Source: Streptomyces sp. LUP30 (GTDB lineage Bacteria; Actinomycetota; Actinomycetes; Streptomycetales; Streptomycetaceae). Taken from it: a stretch of 64,000 nucleotides of DNA. A program made the position numbers and the translations under genes. Of the stretch, positions 26,275-34,848 are shown in pieces. Below the pieces are notes generated by a model. The model was not told the origin of the DNA. It worked only from the letters and a program-made list of their open reading frames with translations, and did not search any database. The stretch covers positions 101,017 through 165,016 of the forward strand of contig NZ_MJAJ01000011.1 in NCBI RefSeq assembly GCF_001746365.1, written 5' to 3'. Within the stretch, counting starts at the first letter, position 1. Each line of letters begins with the position of its first letter.

Positions 26275-26958
26275 CTAGCCGGTCGCATCCTGGCCGGCCG
26301 GATCGTGGCCGGTCAGCTCCCACAGCAGTACCTCCGCCGCCGTCGCCCCCACCGCCTCCAGGTCCTTCGCGTCCGTGACGCGCGCCGCGTCCCCGGCCGC
26401 CAGCTTGTCGCCGCCCAGGCGGACTTCGCCGCGCACGACGTGGACGTAGACCAGGGGGGCGTCCGGCACCGCCGTGCGCTGCCCCGCGTCCAGCCGCCGC
26501 ACGTGCAGCATCGCGCCCGCCCGCGGGACGGCGTACGGGGTGGAGTCGGCGATGCCGCGGACGATCTCGTACGACGGGTCGCCGCCGGGGGCCGGCGGGG
26601 CCAGCCACATCTGGACGAAGGTCAGGGGCACGTCGGCGTCGTTGCGTTCCACGTGCCGCACGCCGTCGGCCGAGCTGAGCCGCTGCACGTCACCGGGGCG
26701 CACGCGGGTCTCGTGACCGGCGGAGTCACGGTGGGTCAGCTCGCCCTCGACGACCCAGGTCACGATCTCGGTGTGGCTGTGGGGGTGCTCGTCGAACCCG
26801 GCGCCCGGGGCGAGGCGCTCCTCGTTGCAGGCGATCAGCGGGCCGAAGCGGAGGTTTCCGGGGTCGTAGTGGGGGCCGAAGGAGAACGCGTGCCACGACT
26901 CGATGCCCGCGGCCGGGTCTCCGCCTCGGTAGCGCTCGTCGGCGCGCCGTACGTCCAT
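26275..26958 (-). CDS. Pirin-family bicupin protein
   Basis: A 227-residue cupin-fold protein. The metal site is in HPHSHTEIVTWVVEGELTHRDS, with the His-rich pirin signature and a Glu. RPGDVQRLSSADGVRHVERN follows in the first cupin; the second cupin is degenerate. Pirins bind Fe or Ni; some have quercetinase activity and others act as regulators. The target here is unknown. It runs toward the serine hydrolase gene and is divergent from fasR across about 128 nt. Confidence 0.88.
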   Translation of the reverse strand: MDVRRADERYRGGDPAAGIESWHAFSFGPHYDPGNLRFGPLIACNEERLAPGAGFDEHPHSHTEIVTWVVEGELTHRDSAGHETRVRPGDVQRLSSADGVRHVERNDADVPLTFVQMWLAPPAPGGDPSYEIVRGIADSTPYAVPRAGAMLHVRRLDAGQRTAVPDAPLVYVHVVRGEVRLGGDKLAAGDAARVTDAKDLEAVGATAAEVLLWELTGHDPAGQDATG

Positions 26959-27086
26959 CACGGCACCCACGGTAGACCCGCCCCGCCCGGCGCGCGGGCC
27001 CCGGCGCGTCGGACCCCCGGCCGACGGCGGGAACGGAGACGACCCACCGGCTCGAGCATGCGCGGCGATAAGGCAGTCTTGTCCAT

Positions 27087-28289
27087 GTGCCCGAACCAGA
27101 AACGAGTCGCCCTCAGCCCGCGGTCGCCGTCCACTCCCACCCCGCCACGCTGAAGCGGCTGGAGAAGTCCTCCGGGAGTCTCGCCGCCCAGGCCATCGCG
27201 CGGATGGACGAGACACTGCCGTGGTACCGGGCGATGCCCCCGGAGAACCGTTCCTGGATCGGACTGGTCGCCCAGGCGGGCATCGCGGCCTTCACCGAGT
27301 GGTTCCGGCACCCCGACGCCCCGCAGGCCATCTCCACCGACGTGTTCGGCACGGCGCCGCGCGAGCTGACGCGGGCCATCACGCTGCGGCAGACCGTCGA
27401 GATGGTGCGGACCACCATCGAGGTCATGGAGTCCGCGATCGACGAGGTCGCGGCGCCCGGTGACGAGAACGTGCTGCGCGAGGCGCTCCTGGTCTACGCC
27501 CGGGAGATCGCCTTCGCCACCGCCCAGGTCTACGCCCAGGCCGCCGAGGCACGCGGCGCCTGGGACGCCCGGCTGGAGTCGCTCGTCGTGAACGCCGTGC
27601 TGAGCGGCGAGGCCGACGAGGGGGCCGTGAGCCGGGCCGCCGCGCTCGGCTGGAACTCGCCGGAACATGTGTGCGTCGTCCTGGGCACCGCCCCGGACGG
27701 CGACTCGGAGCTGACCGTGGAGGCCATCCGGCGGGCCTCGCGGCACTCGAAGCTCCAGGTGCTGACCGGAGTGCTCGGCACCCGGCTGGTGGTGATCGCC
27801 GGCGGCAGCGACAACCCGCTCGCCGTCGCCAAGTCGCTGATCGGGCCGTTCGCCGCGGGACCCGTCGTGGCGGGGCCCGTCGTGCCCGACCTGCTGGCCG
27901 CGACCCGGTCCGCACAGGCCGCCGCGGCCGGCCTCAAGGCCTGTTCCGCCTGGCAGGACGCACCCCGACCGGTGCTGGCGGACGATCTGCTGCCGGAGCG
28001 CGCCATCGCCGGTGATCCCGGTGCGCGCGAGCAGTTGGTGGAGGAGATCTACAGACCGCTGGAGGAGGCCGGGTCCGCGCTCCTGGAGACGCTCTCCGTA
28101 TATCTCGAACAGGCGTCCAGTCTCGAGGGGGCCGCCCGGATGCTCTTCGTGCACCCGAACACCGTGCGCTACCGGCTTCGACGTGTGACTGACGTCACCG
28201 GTTGGTCGCCTTCGGATGTACGCTCCGCGTTCACGCTCCGGATCGCGCTGATCCTGGGGCGTCTGGTCGACGGAGATCCTCAGACCTAG
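27087..28289 (+). CDS. fasR: PucR/CdaR-type transcriptional regulator of fatty-acid synthesis
   Basis: A 400-residue regulator located immediately before fabD. The N-terminal two thirds contain the sensor region, including WIGLVAQAGIAAFTEWFRHP. The C-terminal PucR-type helix-turn-helix (about 340-372) reads SLEGAARMLFVHPNTVRYRLRRV. Position and sequence agree with FasR, the activator of the fab operon characterised in S. coelicolor. The GTG at 27087 has no visible ribosome site. The 89-nt gap to fabD carries a palindrome that is a good operator candidate. The name rests on synteny and memory of the family. Confidence 0.88.
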   Translation: MPEPETSRPQPAVAVHSHPATLKRLEKSSGSLAAQAIARMDETLPWYRAMPPENRSWIGLVAQAGIAAFTEWFRHPDAPQAISTDVFGTAPRELTRAITLRQTVEMVRTTIEVMESAIDEVAAPGDENVLREALLVYAREIAFATAQVYAQAAEARGAWDARLESLVVNAVLSGEADEGAVSRAAALGWNSPEHVCVVLGTAPDGDSELTVEAIRRASRHSKLQVLTGVLGTRLVVIAGGSDNPLAVAKSLIGPFAAGPVVAGPVVPDLLAATRSAQAAAAGLKACSAWQDAPRPVLADDLLPERAIAGDPGAREQLVEEIYRPLEEAGSALLETLSVYLEQASSLEGAARMLFVHPNTVRYRLRRVTDVTGWSPSDVRSAFTLRIALILGRLVDGDPQT

Positions 28290-28291
28290 CC

Positions 28292-28312
28292 TTTTGTCGG
28301 GGTCCCACAAAA
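28292..28312 (+). promoter_or_regulatory. Candidate FasR operator before fabD
   Basis: TTTTGT (28292-28297) and ACAAAA (28307-28312) are perfect inverted arms of a 21-bp element with a GC-rich centre. This A/T block is conspicuous in high-GC DNA and lies between fasR and fabD. Assignment to FasR is inferred from position. Confidence 0.6.
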
Positions 28313-28378
28313 CCCCCTGCCGTTCTTCGTCCCTGTCCCCACGGGCGGCTTCGGCCGTCCCCAAGAGAGAGTGTGAGA

Positions 28379-29296
28379 GTGCTCGTACTCGTCGCTCCCG
28401 GCCAGGGCGCCCAGACGCCCGGCTTCCTGACTCCCTGGCTCGAACTGCCCGGCGCCGCCGCCCGCGTCGCCGCGTGGTCGGACGCCATCGGCCTGGACCT
28501 CGCCCACTACGGCACGCAGGCCGACGCGGACGAGATCCGTGACACCGCGGTGGCCCAGCCGCTGCTGGTCGCCGCCGGAATCCTGTCCGCCACGGCGCTC
28601 GGCGACGCGTCCGCCGCCGCGGTCGCGGGCCACAGCGTCGGCGAGTTCACCGCCGCCGCGCTGGCCGGCGTCCTCGACGACACCGTCGCGCTGGGCCTGG
28701 TGCGCAAGCGCGGCCTGGCCATGGCCGAGGCCGCCGCGGTCACCGAGACCGGCATGTCCGCGCTGCTCGGCGGGGACCCCGAGGTCTCCCTGGCGCATCT
28801 GGAGAAGCTGGGGCTCACCCCGGCGAACATCAACGGCGCGGGCCAGATCGTCGCCGCGGGCACGCTGGAACAGCTCGCCGCGCTGGCCGAGGACAAGCCC
28901 GAGGGCGTCCGCAAGATCGTCCCGCTGAAGGTCGCCGGCGCCTTCCACACGCGGCACATGGCGCCCGCCGTCGAGGCCCTGGCCAAGGCGGCCGCGGAGC
29001 TCGTCCCGGCCGACCCCACGGTCCGCTACGTCTCCAACAAGGACGGACAGGCCGTCGCCTCCGGGGCCGAGATCCTGGACCGGCTGGTCGGCCAGGTCGC
29101 CAACCCGGTCCGCTGGGACCTGTGCATGGAGACCTTCAAGGAGCTCGGCGTGACCGCGCTCGTCGAGGTCTCCCCCGGCGGCACCCTGGTGGGCCTCGCC
29201 AAGCGCGCCCTGCCCGGTGTGAAGACGCTGGCGCTGAAGACCCCCGACGACCTCGACGCCGCTCGCGAGCTCATCGCCGAGCACGGCGTCGTCTGA
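28379..29296 (+). CDS. fabD: Malonyl-CoA:ACP transacylase
   Basis: A 305-residue acyltransferase that loads malonate onto AcpP for fatty-acid and polyketide synthesis. The start MLVLVAPGQGAQ fits GTG 28379, with a GA-rich ribosome site just upstream (an in-frame GTG two codons earlier also exists). The nucleophile Ser86 is in GHSVGEF, and His190 in GAFHTRH completes the dyad. FabD, FabH, AcpP and FabF follow each other on the same strand (gap to fabH 9 nt). A small hairpin with a TTCG loop (28343-28360) lies in its leader. Confidence 0.97.
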   Translation: MLVLVAPGQGAQTPGFLTPWLELPGAAARVAAWSDAIGLDLAHYGTQADADEIRDTAVAQPLLVAAGILSATALGDASAAAVAGHSVGEFTAAALAGVLDDTVALGLVRKRGLAMAEAAAVTETGMSALLGGDPEVSLAHLEKLGLTPANINGAGQIVAAGTLEQLAALAEDKPEGVRKIVPLKVAGAFHTRHMAPAVEALAKAAAELVPADPTVRYVSNKDGQAVASGAEILDRLVGQVANPVRWDLCMETFKELGVTALVEVSPGGTLVGLAKRALPGVKTLALKTPDDLDAARELIAEHGVV

Positions 29297-29305
29297 GGAG
29301 CCCTG

Positions 29306-30301
29306 ATGGCGAAGATCAAGCCCAGCAAGGGCTCCCCGTACGCACGCATCCTCGGGGTCGGCGGTTACCGGCCCACGCGGGTCGTGCCCAACGAGGTCAT
29401 CCTGGAGACGATCGACTCCTCCGACGAGTGGATCCGCTCGCGCTCCGGCATCGAGACCCGTCACTGGGCGAACGACGAGGAGACCGTCGCCGCCATGTCG
29501 GTCGAGGCGTCCGGCAAGGCGATCGCCGACGCCGGGATCACCGCCGGGCAGATCGGCGCGGTGGTCGTGTCGACCGTCTCGCACTTCAAGCAGACTCCGG
29601 CCGTGGCCACCGAGATCGCCGACAAGCTCGGCACGAACAAGGCCGCCGCGTTCGACATCTCGGCCGGTTGCGCGGGCTTCGGCTACGGGCTCACCCTCGC
29701 CAAGGGCATGGTGGTGGAGGGATCCGCCGAGTACGTGCTGGTCATCGGCGTCGAGCGGCTGTCCGACCTGACCGACCTGGAGGACCGCGCGACGGCCTTC
29801 CTGTTCGGCGACGGCGCGGGCGCGGTCGTGGTCGGCCCCTCCGAGGAGCCGGCGATCGGCCCGACGGTCTGGGGCTCCGAGGGCGACAAGTCGGAGACCA
29901 TCAAGCAGACCGTGCCGTGGACGGAGTACGACTCCGCGGGCAAGTTCCCGGCGATCACGCAGGAGGGCCAGGCGGTCTTCCGCTGGGCCGTGTTCGAGAT
30001 GGCGAAGGTCGCCAAGGAGGCGCTGGACGCCGCCGGCATCACCGCCGACGAACTCGACGTCTTCATCCCGCACCAGGCCAACGAGCGCATCATCGACTCG
30101 ATGGTGAAGACTCTCAAACTGCCGCAGTCCGTCACGGTCGCCCGTGACGTGCGCACCACCGGCAACACGTCGGCCGCCTCGATCCCGCTCGCGATGGAGC
30201 GGCTTCTGGCGACCGGCGAGGCGAAGAGCGGCGACACCGCGCTCGTCATCGGATTCGGGGCGGGTCTCGTCTACGCCGCCACTGTCGTTACCCTCCCCTA
30301 G
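29306..30301 (+). CDS. fabH: Beta-ketoacyl-ACP synthase III
   Basis: A 331-residue condensing enzyme that starts fatty-acid chains from acyl-CoA and malonyl-ACP; in Streptomyces it prefers branched starters. The catalytic triad is visible: Cys122 in FDISAGCAGFGYG, His256 in IPHQANER and Asn287 in TTGNTSAAS. Length is normal. AGGAG lies just before ATG 29306. It is the second gene of the fab operon. Confidence 0.97.
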   Translation: MAKIKPSKGSPYARILGVGGYRPTRVVPNEVILETIDSSDEWIRSRSGIETRHWANDEETVAAMSVEASGKAIADAGITAGQIGAVVVSTVSHFKQTPAVATEIADKLGTNKAAAFDISAGCAGFGYGLTLAKGMVVEGSAEYVLVIGVERLSDLTDLEDRATAFLFGDGAGAVVVGPSEEPAIGPTVWGSEGDKSETIKQTVPWTEYDSAGKFPAITQEGQAVFRWAVFEMAKVAKEALDAAGITADELDVFIPHQANERIIDSMVKTLKLPQSVTVARDVRTTGNTSAASIPLAMERLLATGEAKSGDTALVIGFGAGLVYAATVVTLP

Positions 30302-30383
30302 GCACTTCGTGCCGGATCACCCGGTCCGGTGCGGGAATCACCCACTGCCACACCCTCTGGATATCTAAGAAGGAGCGCCGAAC

Positions 30384-30632
30384 ATGGCCGCCACTCAGGA
30401 AGAGATCGTCGCCGGTCTCGCCGACATCGTCAACGAGATCGCCGGCATCCCGGTTGAGGACGTCCAGCTGGACAAGTCCTTCACCGACGACCTGGACGTC
30501 GACTCGCTGTCCATGGTCGAGGTCGTCGTCGCCGCCGAAGAGCGCTTCGACGTCAAGATCCCGGACGAGGACGTCAAGAACCTCAAGACGGTCGGCGACG
30601 CGACCGACTACATCCTCAAGAACCAGGGCTGA
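30384..30632 (+). CDS. acpP: Acyl carrier protein
   Basis: An 82-residue acidic protein. The phosphopantetheine attachment site is Ser41 in DLDVDSLSMVEVVVA. A strong AAGGAG stands before ATG 30384. It carries growing acyl chains for fatty-acid synthesis. Tandem hairpins after the gene may stabilise its mRNA or tune its expression relative to fabF, which would suit the high protein amounts needed. Confidence 0.97.
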   Translation: MAATQEEIVAGLADIVNEIAGIPVEDVQLDKSFTDDLDVDSLSMVEVVVAAEERFDVKIPDEDVKNLKTVGDATDYILKNQG

Positions 30633-30638
30633 CCCCAC

Positions 30639-30680
30639 TCGGTCCCCTGGACCGAACTGCCCCGCCACCCGGCGGTGGCG
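30639..30680 (+). promoter_or_regulatory. Tandem hairpins between acpP and fabF
   Basis: TCGGTCC/GGACCGA (30639-30655, 3-nt loop) and CGCCACC/GGTGGCG (30663-30680, 4-nt loop) stand in the 82-nt spacer. Neither has a U tract, so I read them as mRNA-processing or stabilising elements rather than terminators. Confidence 0.5.
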
Positions 30681-30714
30681 CCGCTGAATCCTCGTAACGT
30701 TGGAGAAAGAATCC

Positions 30715-31995
30715 GTGATCCCGACCAATCGCACCGTGGTCGTCACCGGTATCGGCGCAACTACACCGCTGGGTGGCGACGCAGCCTCTACCTGGGAGGG
30801 TCTCGTCGCCGGCAAGTCCGGCGTCCGGGCCCTCGCCGAGGAGTGGGCGGCCGACCAGGCCGTCCGTATCGCGGCCCGTGTCGCCGTGGAGCCTCTCGAG
30901 GTCATCCCGCGGCCGCAGGCCCGCAAGCTGGACCGTTCGGCGCAGTTCGCGCTGATCGCGGCCCAGGAGGCCTGGAAGGACGCCGGCTTCTCCGGCAAGG
31001 CCGGCGAGGAGGGCAGCGAGGGCGACGTCGAGCCCGACCGCCTGGGCGCGGTCATCGCCTCCGGCATCGGCGGCGTGACCACCCTCCTCGACCAGTACGA
31101 CGTCCTGAAGGACAAGGGTGTGCGCCGGGTCTCCCCGCACACCGTCCCCATGCTGATGCCCAACAGCCCCTCCGCCAACGTGGGTCTGCTCGTGGGCGCC
31201 CGCGCGGGCGTGCACACGCCGGTCTCGGCGTGCGCGTCGGGCGCGGAGGCCATCGGCTACGCCATCGAGATGATCCGCACCGGCCGTGCCGACGTGGTCG
31301 TCGCCGGCGGCACCGAGGCGGCGATCCACCCGCTGCCCATCGCCGCGTTCGGCAACATGATGGCGATGTCCAAGAACAACGAGGACCCGCAGGGCGCTTC
31401 GCGTCCCTACGACGTGGCCCGCGACGGCTTCGTCATGGGCGAGGGCGCCGGCGTGATCGTCCTGGAGTCCGCCGAGCACGCGGCCGCGCGCGGAGCACGC
31501 GTCTACGCCGAGGCCGTCGGACAGGGCATCTCGGCCGACAGCCACGACATCGTGCAGCCGGAGCCGGAGGGCCGCGGCATCTCGCACGCCCTGCAGAACC
31601 TGCTGGACAACACCGACCTGAACCCGGCCGAGATCGTGCACGTCAACGCGCACGCCACCTCGACGCCGGCCGGCGACATCGCGGAACTGAAGGCGCTGCG
31701 CAAGGTCTTCGGCGACGACGCCGACCACATGGCGGTCTCGGCGACCAAGTCGATGACCGGTCACCTGCTGGGCGGCGCGGGCGGCGTCGAGTCCGTCGCG
31801 ACGGTGCTCGCGCTGTACCACCGGGTCGCTCCGCCGACCATCAACGTGGAGAACATCGACCCCGAGGCCGAGGCGAACGCGGACGTCGTCCGCGGCGAGG
31901 CGCGCAAGCTGCCCGTCGAGGGCCGTATCGCCGCCCTGAACGACTCGTTCGGGTTCGGCGGGCACAACGTGGTCCTGGCGTTCCGCTCGGTCTGA
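30715..31995 (+). CDS. fabF: Beta-ketoacyl-ACP synthase II
   Basis: A 426-residue elongating condensing enzyme. The GTG at 30715 has GGAG upstream and gives the usual IPTNRTVVVTGIGATTPLGG start. Cys173 in VSACASGAEAIG is the acyl acceptor; His313 in NAHATSTPAGD and His350 in KSMTGHLLGGAGG activate malonyl-ACP. A loop rich in Gly and Glu (about 95-108) is a variable insertion. It is the last gene of the fab operon, ended by a strong bidirectional terminator. Confidence 0.96.
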   Translation: MIPTNRTVVVTGIGATTPLGGDAASTWEGLVAGKSGVRALAEEWAADQAVRIAARVAVEPLEVIPRPQARKLDRSAQFALIAAQEAWKDAGFSGKAGEEGSEGDVEPDRLGAVIASGIGGVTTLLDQYDVLKDKGVRRVSPHTVPMLMPNSPSANVGLLVGARAGVHTPVSACASGAEAIGYAIEMIRTGRADVVVAGGTEAAIHPLPIAAFGNMMAMSKNNEDPQGASRPYDVARDGFVMGEGAGVIVLESAEHAAARGARVYAEAVGQGISADSHDIVQPEPEGRGISHALQNLLDNTDLNPAEIVHVNAHATSTPAGDIAELKALRKVFGDDADHMAVSATKSMTGHLLGGAGGVESVATVLALYHRVAPPTINVENIDPEAEANADVVRGEARKLPVEGRIAALNDSFGFGGHNVVLAFRSV

Positions 31996-32025
31996 GACCT
32001 GCCCGTACGCGATCGCGTACCGGAC

Positions 32026-32061
32026 CGAAGGGGCCCCGCCCGGGAAGGCGGGGCCCCTTCG
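32026..32061. terminator. Bidirectional terminator of fabF and DUF3145 genes
   Basis: CGAAGGGGCCCCGCC (32026-32040) and GGCGGGGCCCCTTCG (32047-32061) form a perfect 15-bp stem with a 6-nt loop, followed by GGCTTTCGG. It lies between convergent genes. Confidence 0.88.
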
Positions 32062-32094
32062 GGCTTTCGGTCTCCGGACGCGCTCGGGCCGGTC

Positions 32095-32589
32095 TCAGAC
32101 GACCTGGTGCAGCCAGCGCACCGGGGCGCCCTCGCCCGCGTAGCGGAAGGGCTCCAGTTCGTCGTCCCACGGCTTGCCCAGGAGCTTGGAGAGTTCACCC
32201 TCCAGCTCCGTCTCGCCGCGGCCGCTGCGCAGCAGGGCCGCCCGCAGACGGTCCTCGGGGATCAGGATGTCGCCGTGGATGCCGGTGACGGCGTGGAAGA
32301 TGCCGAGGTCGGGCGTGCAGCTGTAGCGCTCGCCCTCGGCGGTGGCGCAGGGCTCGGCGGTGACCTCGAAGCGCAGCATCTGCCAGCCTCTCAGCGCCGA
32401 CGCCAGCTTGGAGGCGGTGCCGGCCTCGGCCTTCCAGGAGAACTCCGAGCGCCAGGTGCCGGGCGCGGCGGGCTGCCGGATCCAGTCGAGGTTGACGCGC
32501 GTGCCGAGCACCCCGGCGACGGCCCACTCGACGTGCGGGCACAGCGCGCGCGGCGCGGAGTGCACGTACAGAACTCCACGTGTCGTCAC
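32095..32589 (-). CDS. DUF3145 family protein
   Basis: A 164-residue protein starting TTRGVLYVHSAPRALCPHVEW. The GTG at 32589 has CGGAGG upstream. It has alternating strands and helices, no membrane segment and a Trp/Arg-rich centre (TWRSEFSWKAEAGT). This matches DUF3145, found in actinobacteria next to the fab operon, with no function known to me. The constant neighbourhood hints at a link with lipid metabolism, but nothing in the sequence proves it. Confidence 0.85.
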   Translation of the reverse strand: MTTRGVLYVHSAPRALCPHVEWAVAGVLGTRVNLDWIRQPAAPGTWRSEFSWKAEAGTASKLASALRGWQMLRFEVTAEPCATAEGERYSCTPDLGIFHAVTGIHGDILIPEDRLRAALLRSGRGETELEGELSKLLGKPWDDELEPFRYAGEGAPVRWLHQVV

Positions 32590-32854
32590 CGGGACCTCCG
32601 GGCAGAGCGGGACAGTCTTGCAGGCTGGCAACGGCGGCGGTGGCAGGCAGCCGCGTTGATGGCGAGGCTACCGTGCGGCGGCGCAAGGAGTGTGACGTAC
32701 CGTCGGTCCTGGTGCCCTGAAACCTCCGCCATTCACCCGGCAGGACGCCTGTACGGGTGGGAAGCGTTCCATCTTGTGGGTGTGATTCGCCCGGGAACTC
32801 CCGTGCGTTGTCCTAGGGGGAGCGTTGTTCGGAGAACGAGGGGAACACCAGCGG

Positions 32855-33757
32855 ATGCGGAAGCGGAACCGGCACGCGCGGGCCGTGCTCGCGGGCACGA
32901 CGGCGGCAGTCCTCGGCCTGACGGGCTGTGACGCCCTGGGCGGAGGTGACGGCTCGGGGCCGTCGGGCGCGCGGGCGCGCCACGCGAAGCCCTCCGCTTC
33001 GCCGGCCCCGCTGTGGGACACCAGCCCGTCCTCGGTCGCGGCGGTGGGCGACTCCATCACCCGTGGCTTCGACGCCTGTACGGTCCTCGCGGACTGTCCG
33101 GAGGTGTCCTGGGCGACCGGCGCCAGCGTCGACGTGAAGAGTCTCGCGGTACGGCTGCTGGGCCCGGCGAAGGCGGCCACGCACAGCTGGAATCACGCGG
33201 CGACCGGGGCGCGGATGGCGGACGTGCCGGCCCAGATGGCCCAGGCGGCCCTGGACAGACCGCAGCTGGTGACGGTGATGGCGGGGGCGAACGACGCGTG
33301 CCGCGTCTCCACGGCGGCGATGACGCCGGTGGCCGACTTCCGCACGCAGTTCGAGGACGCGCTGCGCACCCTGCGCCGGGCGTTGCCGAAGACGCAGGTG
33401 TACGTGTCGAGCGTGCCGAACCTGAAGCGGCTGTGGTCGCAGGGGCGGACGAACGCGCTGGGCAAGCAGATCTGGAAGCTGGGCATCTGCCCGTCGATGC
33501 TGGGCGACGCCGACGTGCTGGACTCGGCGGCGACCCTGCGGCGGGACACCGTGCAGAAGCGGGTGGAGGACTACAACTCGGTGTTGAAGGAGGTCTGCGC
33601 GAAGGACGTGCGGTGCCGGTTCGACGGCGGCGCGGTGTACGACTTCCGGTTCGGCACCGACCAGCTGAGCCACTGGGACTGGTTCCATCCCAGCAAGGAC
33701 GGCCAGGCGCGGCTCGCGGAGCTGGCCTATCGGGGAGTCACCGGGAAGACCTCGTGA
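32855..33757 (+). CDS. SGNH/GDSL-type hydrolase lipoprotein
   Basis: A 300-residue exported esterase. A basic N-terminus and hydrophobic stretch end in the lipobox LTGC (Cys25), so it is a predicted lipoprotein. The blocks of SGNH hydrolases are AVGDSIT (Ser67), GANDA (Asn146) and WDWFHPS (Asp275 and His278). The substrate may be a lipid or an acetylated surface sugar. ATG 32855 is chosen for its signal peptide; a start ten codons earlier is possible. galM follows after 15 nt, so both may be one transcript. Confidence 0.88.
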   Translation: MRKRNRHARAVLAGTTAAVLGLTGCDALGGGDGSGPSGARARHAKPSASPAPLWDTSPSSVAAVGDSITRGFDACTVLADCPEVSWATGASVDVKSLAVRLLGPAKAATHSWNHAATGARMADVPAQMAQAALDRPQLVTVMAGANDACRVSTAAMTPVADFRTQFEDALRTLRRALPKTQVYVSSVPNLKRLWSQGRTNALGKQIWKLGICPSMLGDADVLDSAATLRRDTVQKRVEDYNSVLKEVCAKDVRCRFDGGAVYDFRFGTDQLSHWDWFHPSKDGQARLAELAYRGVTGKTS

Positions 33758-33772
33758 CTTAGTGTTTCGCCC

Positions 33773-34750
33773 ATGAGCGAACACTTCGGAACACTTTCCG
33801 ACGGCACCCCCGTGCACCGCTGGACCCTGGAGCGGGCGGGCACGCGGGTGCGCGTTCTGTCGTACGGCGGGATCGTGCAGTCCGTCGAGGTCCCGGACCG
33901 GAACGGGCACACGGCGGACGTGGTGCTCGGGTTCGCGGATCTGGACGGTTATCTCGCCCATCCGGAGCCGTATCTCGGCGCGCTGGTGGGGCGGTACGCC
34001 AACCGGATCGCGCAGGCCCGCTTCCCGCTGGACGGGGTGACCTACGCGCTGGAGCCCAACGCCGCGCCCAACTCGCTGCACGGCGGGCCGGGCGGGTTCG
34101 ACAAGCGGGTGTGGGACGTGGAGCCGGTCGAGCACGGGCTGCGGCTCAGCCGGGTCGCCGCGCACGGCGAGGAGGGCTTCCCGGGGCGGCTGGAGGTCTC
34201 GGCCACGTACACGCTGGACGCGTCGGGGTCGCTGCGGTTCGCCTATCGGGCCGTCACCGACGCGCCGACGGTGGTGAACCTGACCAACCACAGCTACTTC
34301 AACCTCGGCGGGCCCGGCAGCGGCGGTGCGGGCGACCACGAACTGCGGCTGGCCGCCTCCCGGTACACGCCGGTGGAGGCGGACGGGATCCCGACGGGCG
34401 AACTCGCGCAGGTGGCCGGCAGCCGCTTCGACTTCCGTGCGGCCCGCAAGATCGGCGTCGGCTACGACCACAACTTCGTCCTCGACAAGGGAGTCACCGA
34501 CACCCCGGTCGAGGTCGCCGAGCTGCACGACCCGGCGTCCGGGCGGGTGCTGACGGTCTCGACGACCGAGCCGGGGCTGCAGCTGTACACCGCCGACCAT
34601 CTGGGCGAGCCGTTCGTGCCCGGCGAGGGCGTCGCGCTGGAGACCCAGCACTTCCCGGACTCCCCGAACCGGCCGGAGTTCCCGAGCACCGTGCTGCGGC
34701 CGGGCGAGGTCTACCGGTCGCAGACGGTGTACGGCTTCTCGGTCCGCTAG
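33773..34750 (+). CDS. galM: Aldose 1-epimerase (mutarotase)
   Basis: A 325-residue cytoplasmic enzyme that interconverts alpha and beta anomers of galactose, glucose or similar sugars. Catalytic residues fit GalM: His103 in NSLHGG, His173 in LTNHSYFNLGG and Glu290 in LETQHFPDSPN. NGHTADVVLGF and GRYANRI are family markers. A second GalM is encoded at 61.3-62.4 kb, and the two are clearly paralogous. It lies beside the GH3 glycosidase, supporting a role in handling released sugars. Confidence 0.93.
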   Translation: MSEHFGTLSDGTPVHRWTLERAGTRVRVLSYGGIVQSVEVPDRNGHTADVVLGFADLDGYLAHPEPYLGALVGRYANRIAQARFPLDGVTYALEPNAAPNSLHGGPGGFDKRVWDVEPVEHGLRLSRVAAHGEEGFPGRLEVSATYTLDASGSLRFAYRAVTDAPTVVNLTNHSYFNLGGPGSGGAGDHELRLAASRYTPVEADGIPTGELAQVAGSRFDFRAARKIGVGYDHNFVLDKGVTDTPVEVAELHDPASGRVLTVSTTEPGLQLYTADHLGEPFVPGEGVALETQHFPDSPNRPEFPSTVLRPGEVYRSQTVYGFSVR

Positions 34751-34770
34751 CGGTCCGAGGGAGAGATGTT

Positions 34771-34804
34771 GCCCCGGCCCAGGGGTCAGGTCCCGGGCCG
34801 GGGC
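34771..34804. terminator. Hairpin between galM and the GH3 gene
   Basis: GCCCCGGCCC (34771-34780) pairs with GGGCCGGGGC (34795-34804) over 10 bp, followed by TGTTCG, in the 98-nt gap between convergent genes. Confidence 0.65.
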
Positions 34805-34848
34805 TGTTCGCGGGGCGACGGCCGCGCCGGGGCGGGCGGCCGTGCCGA

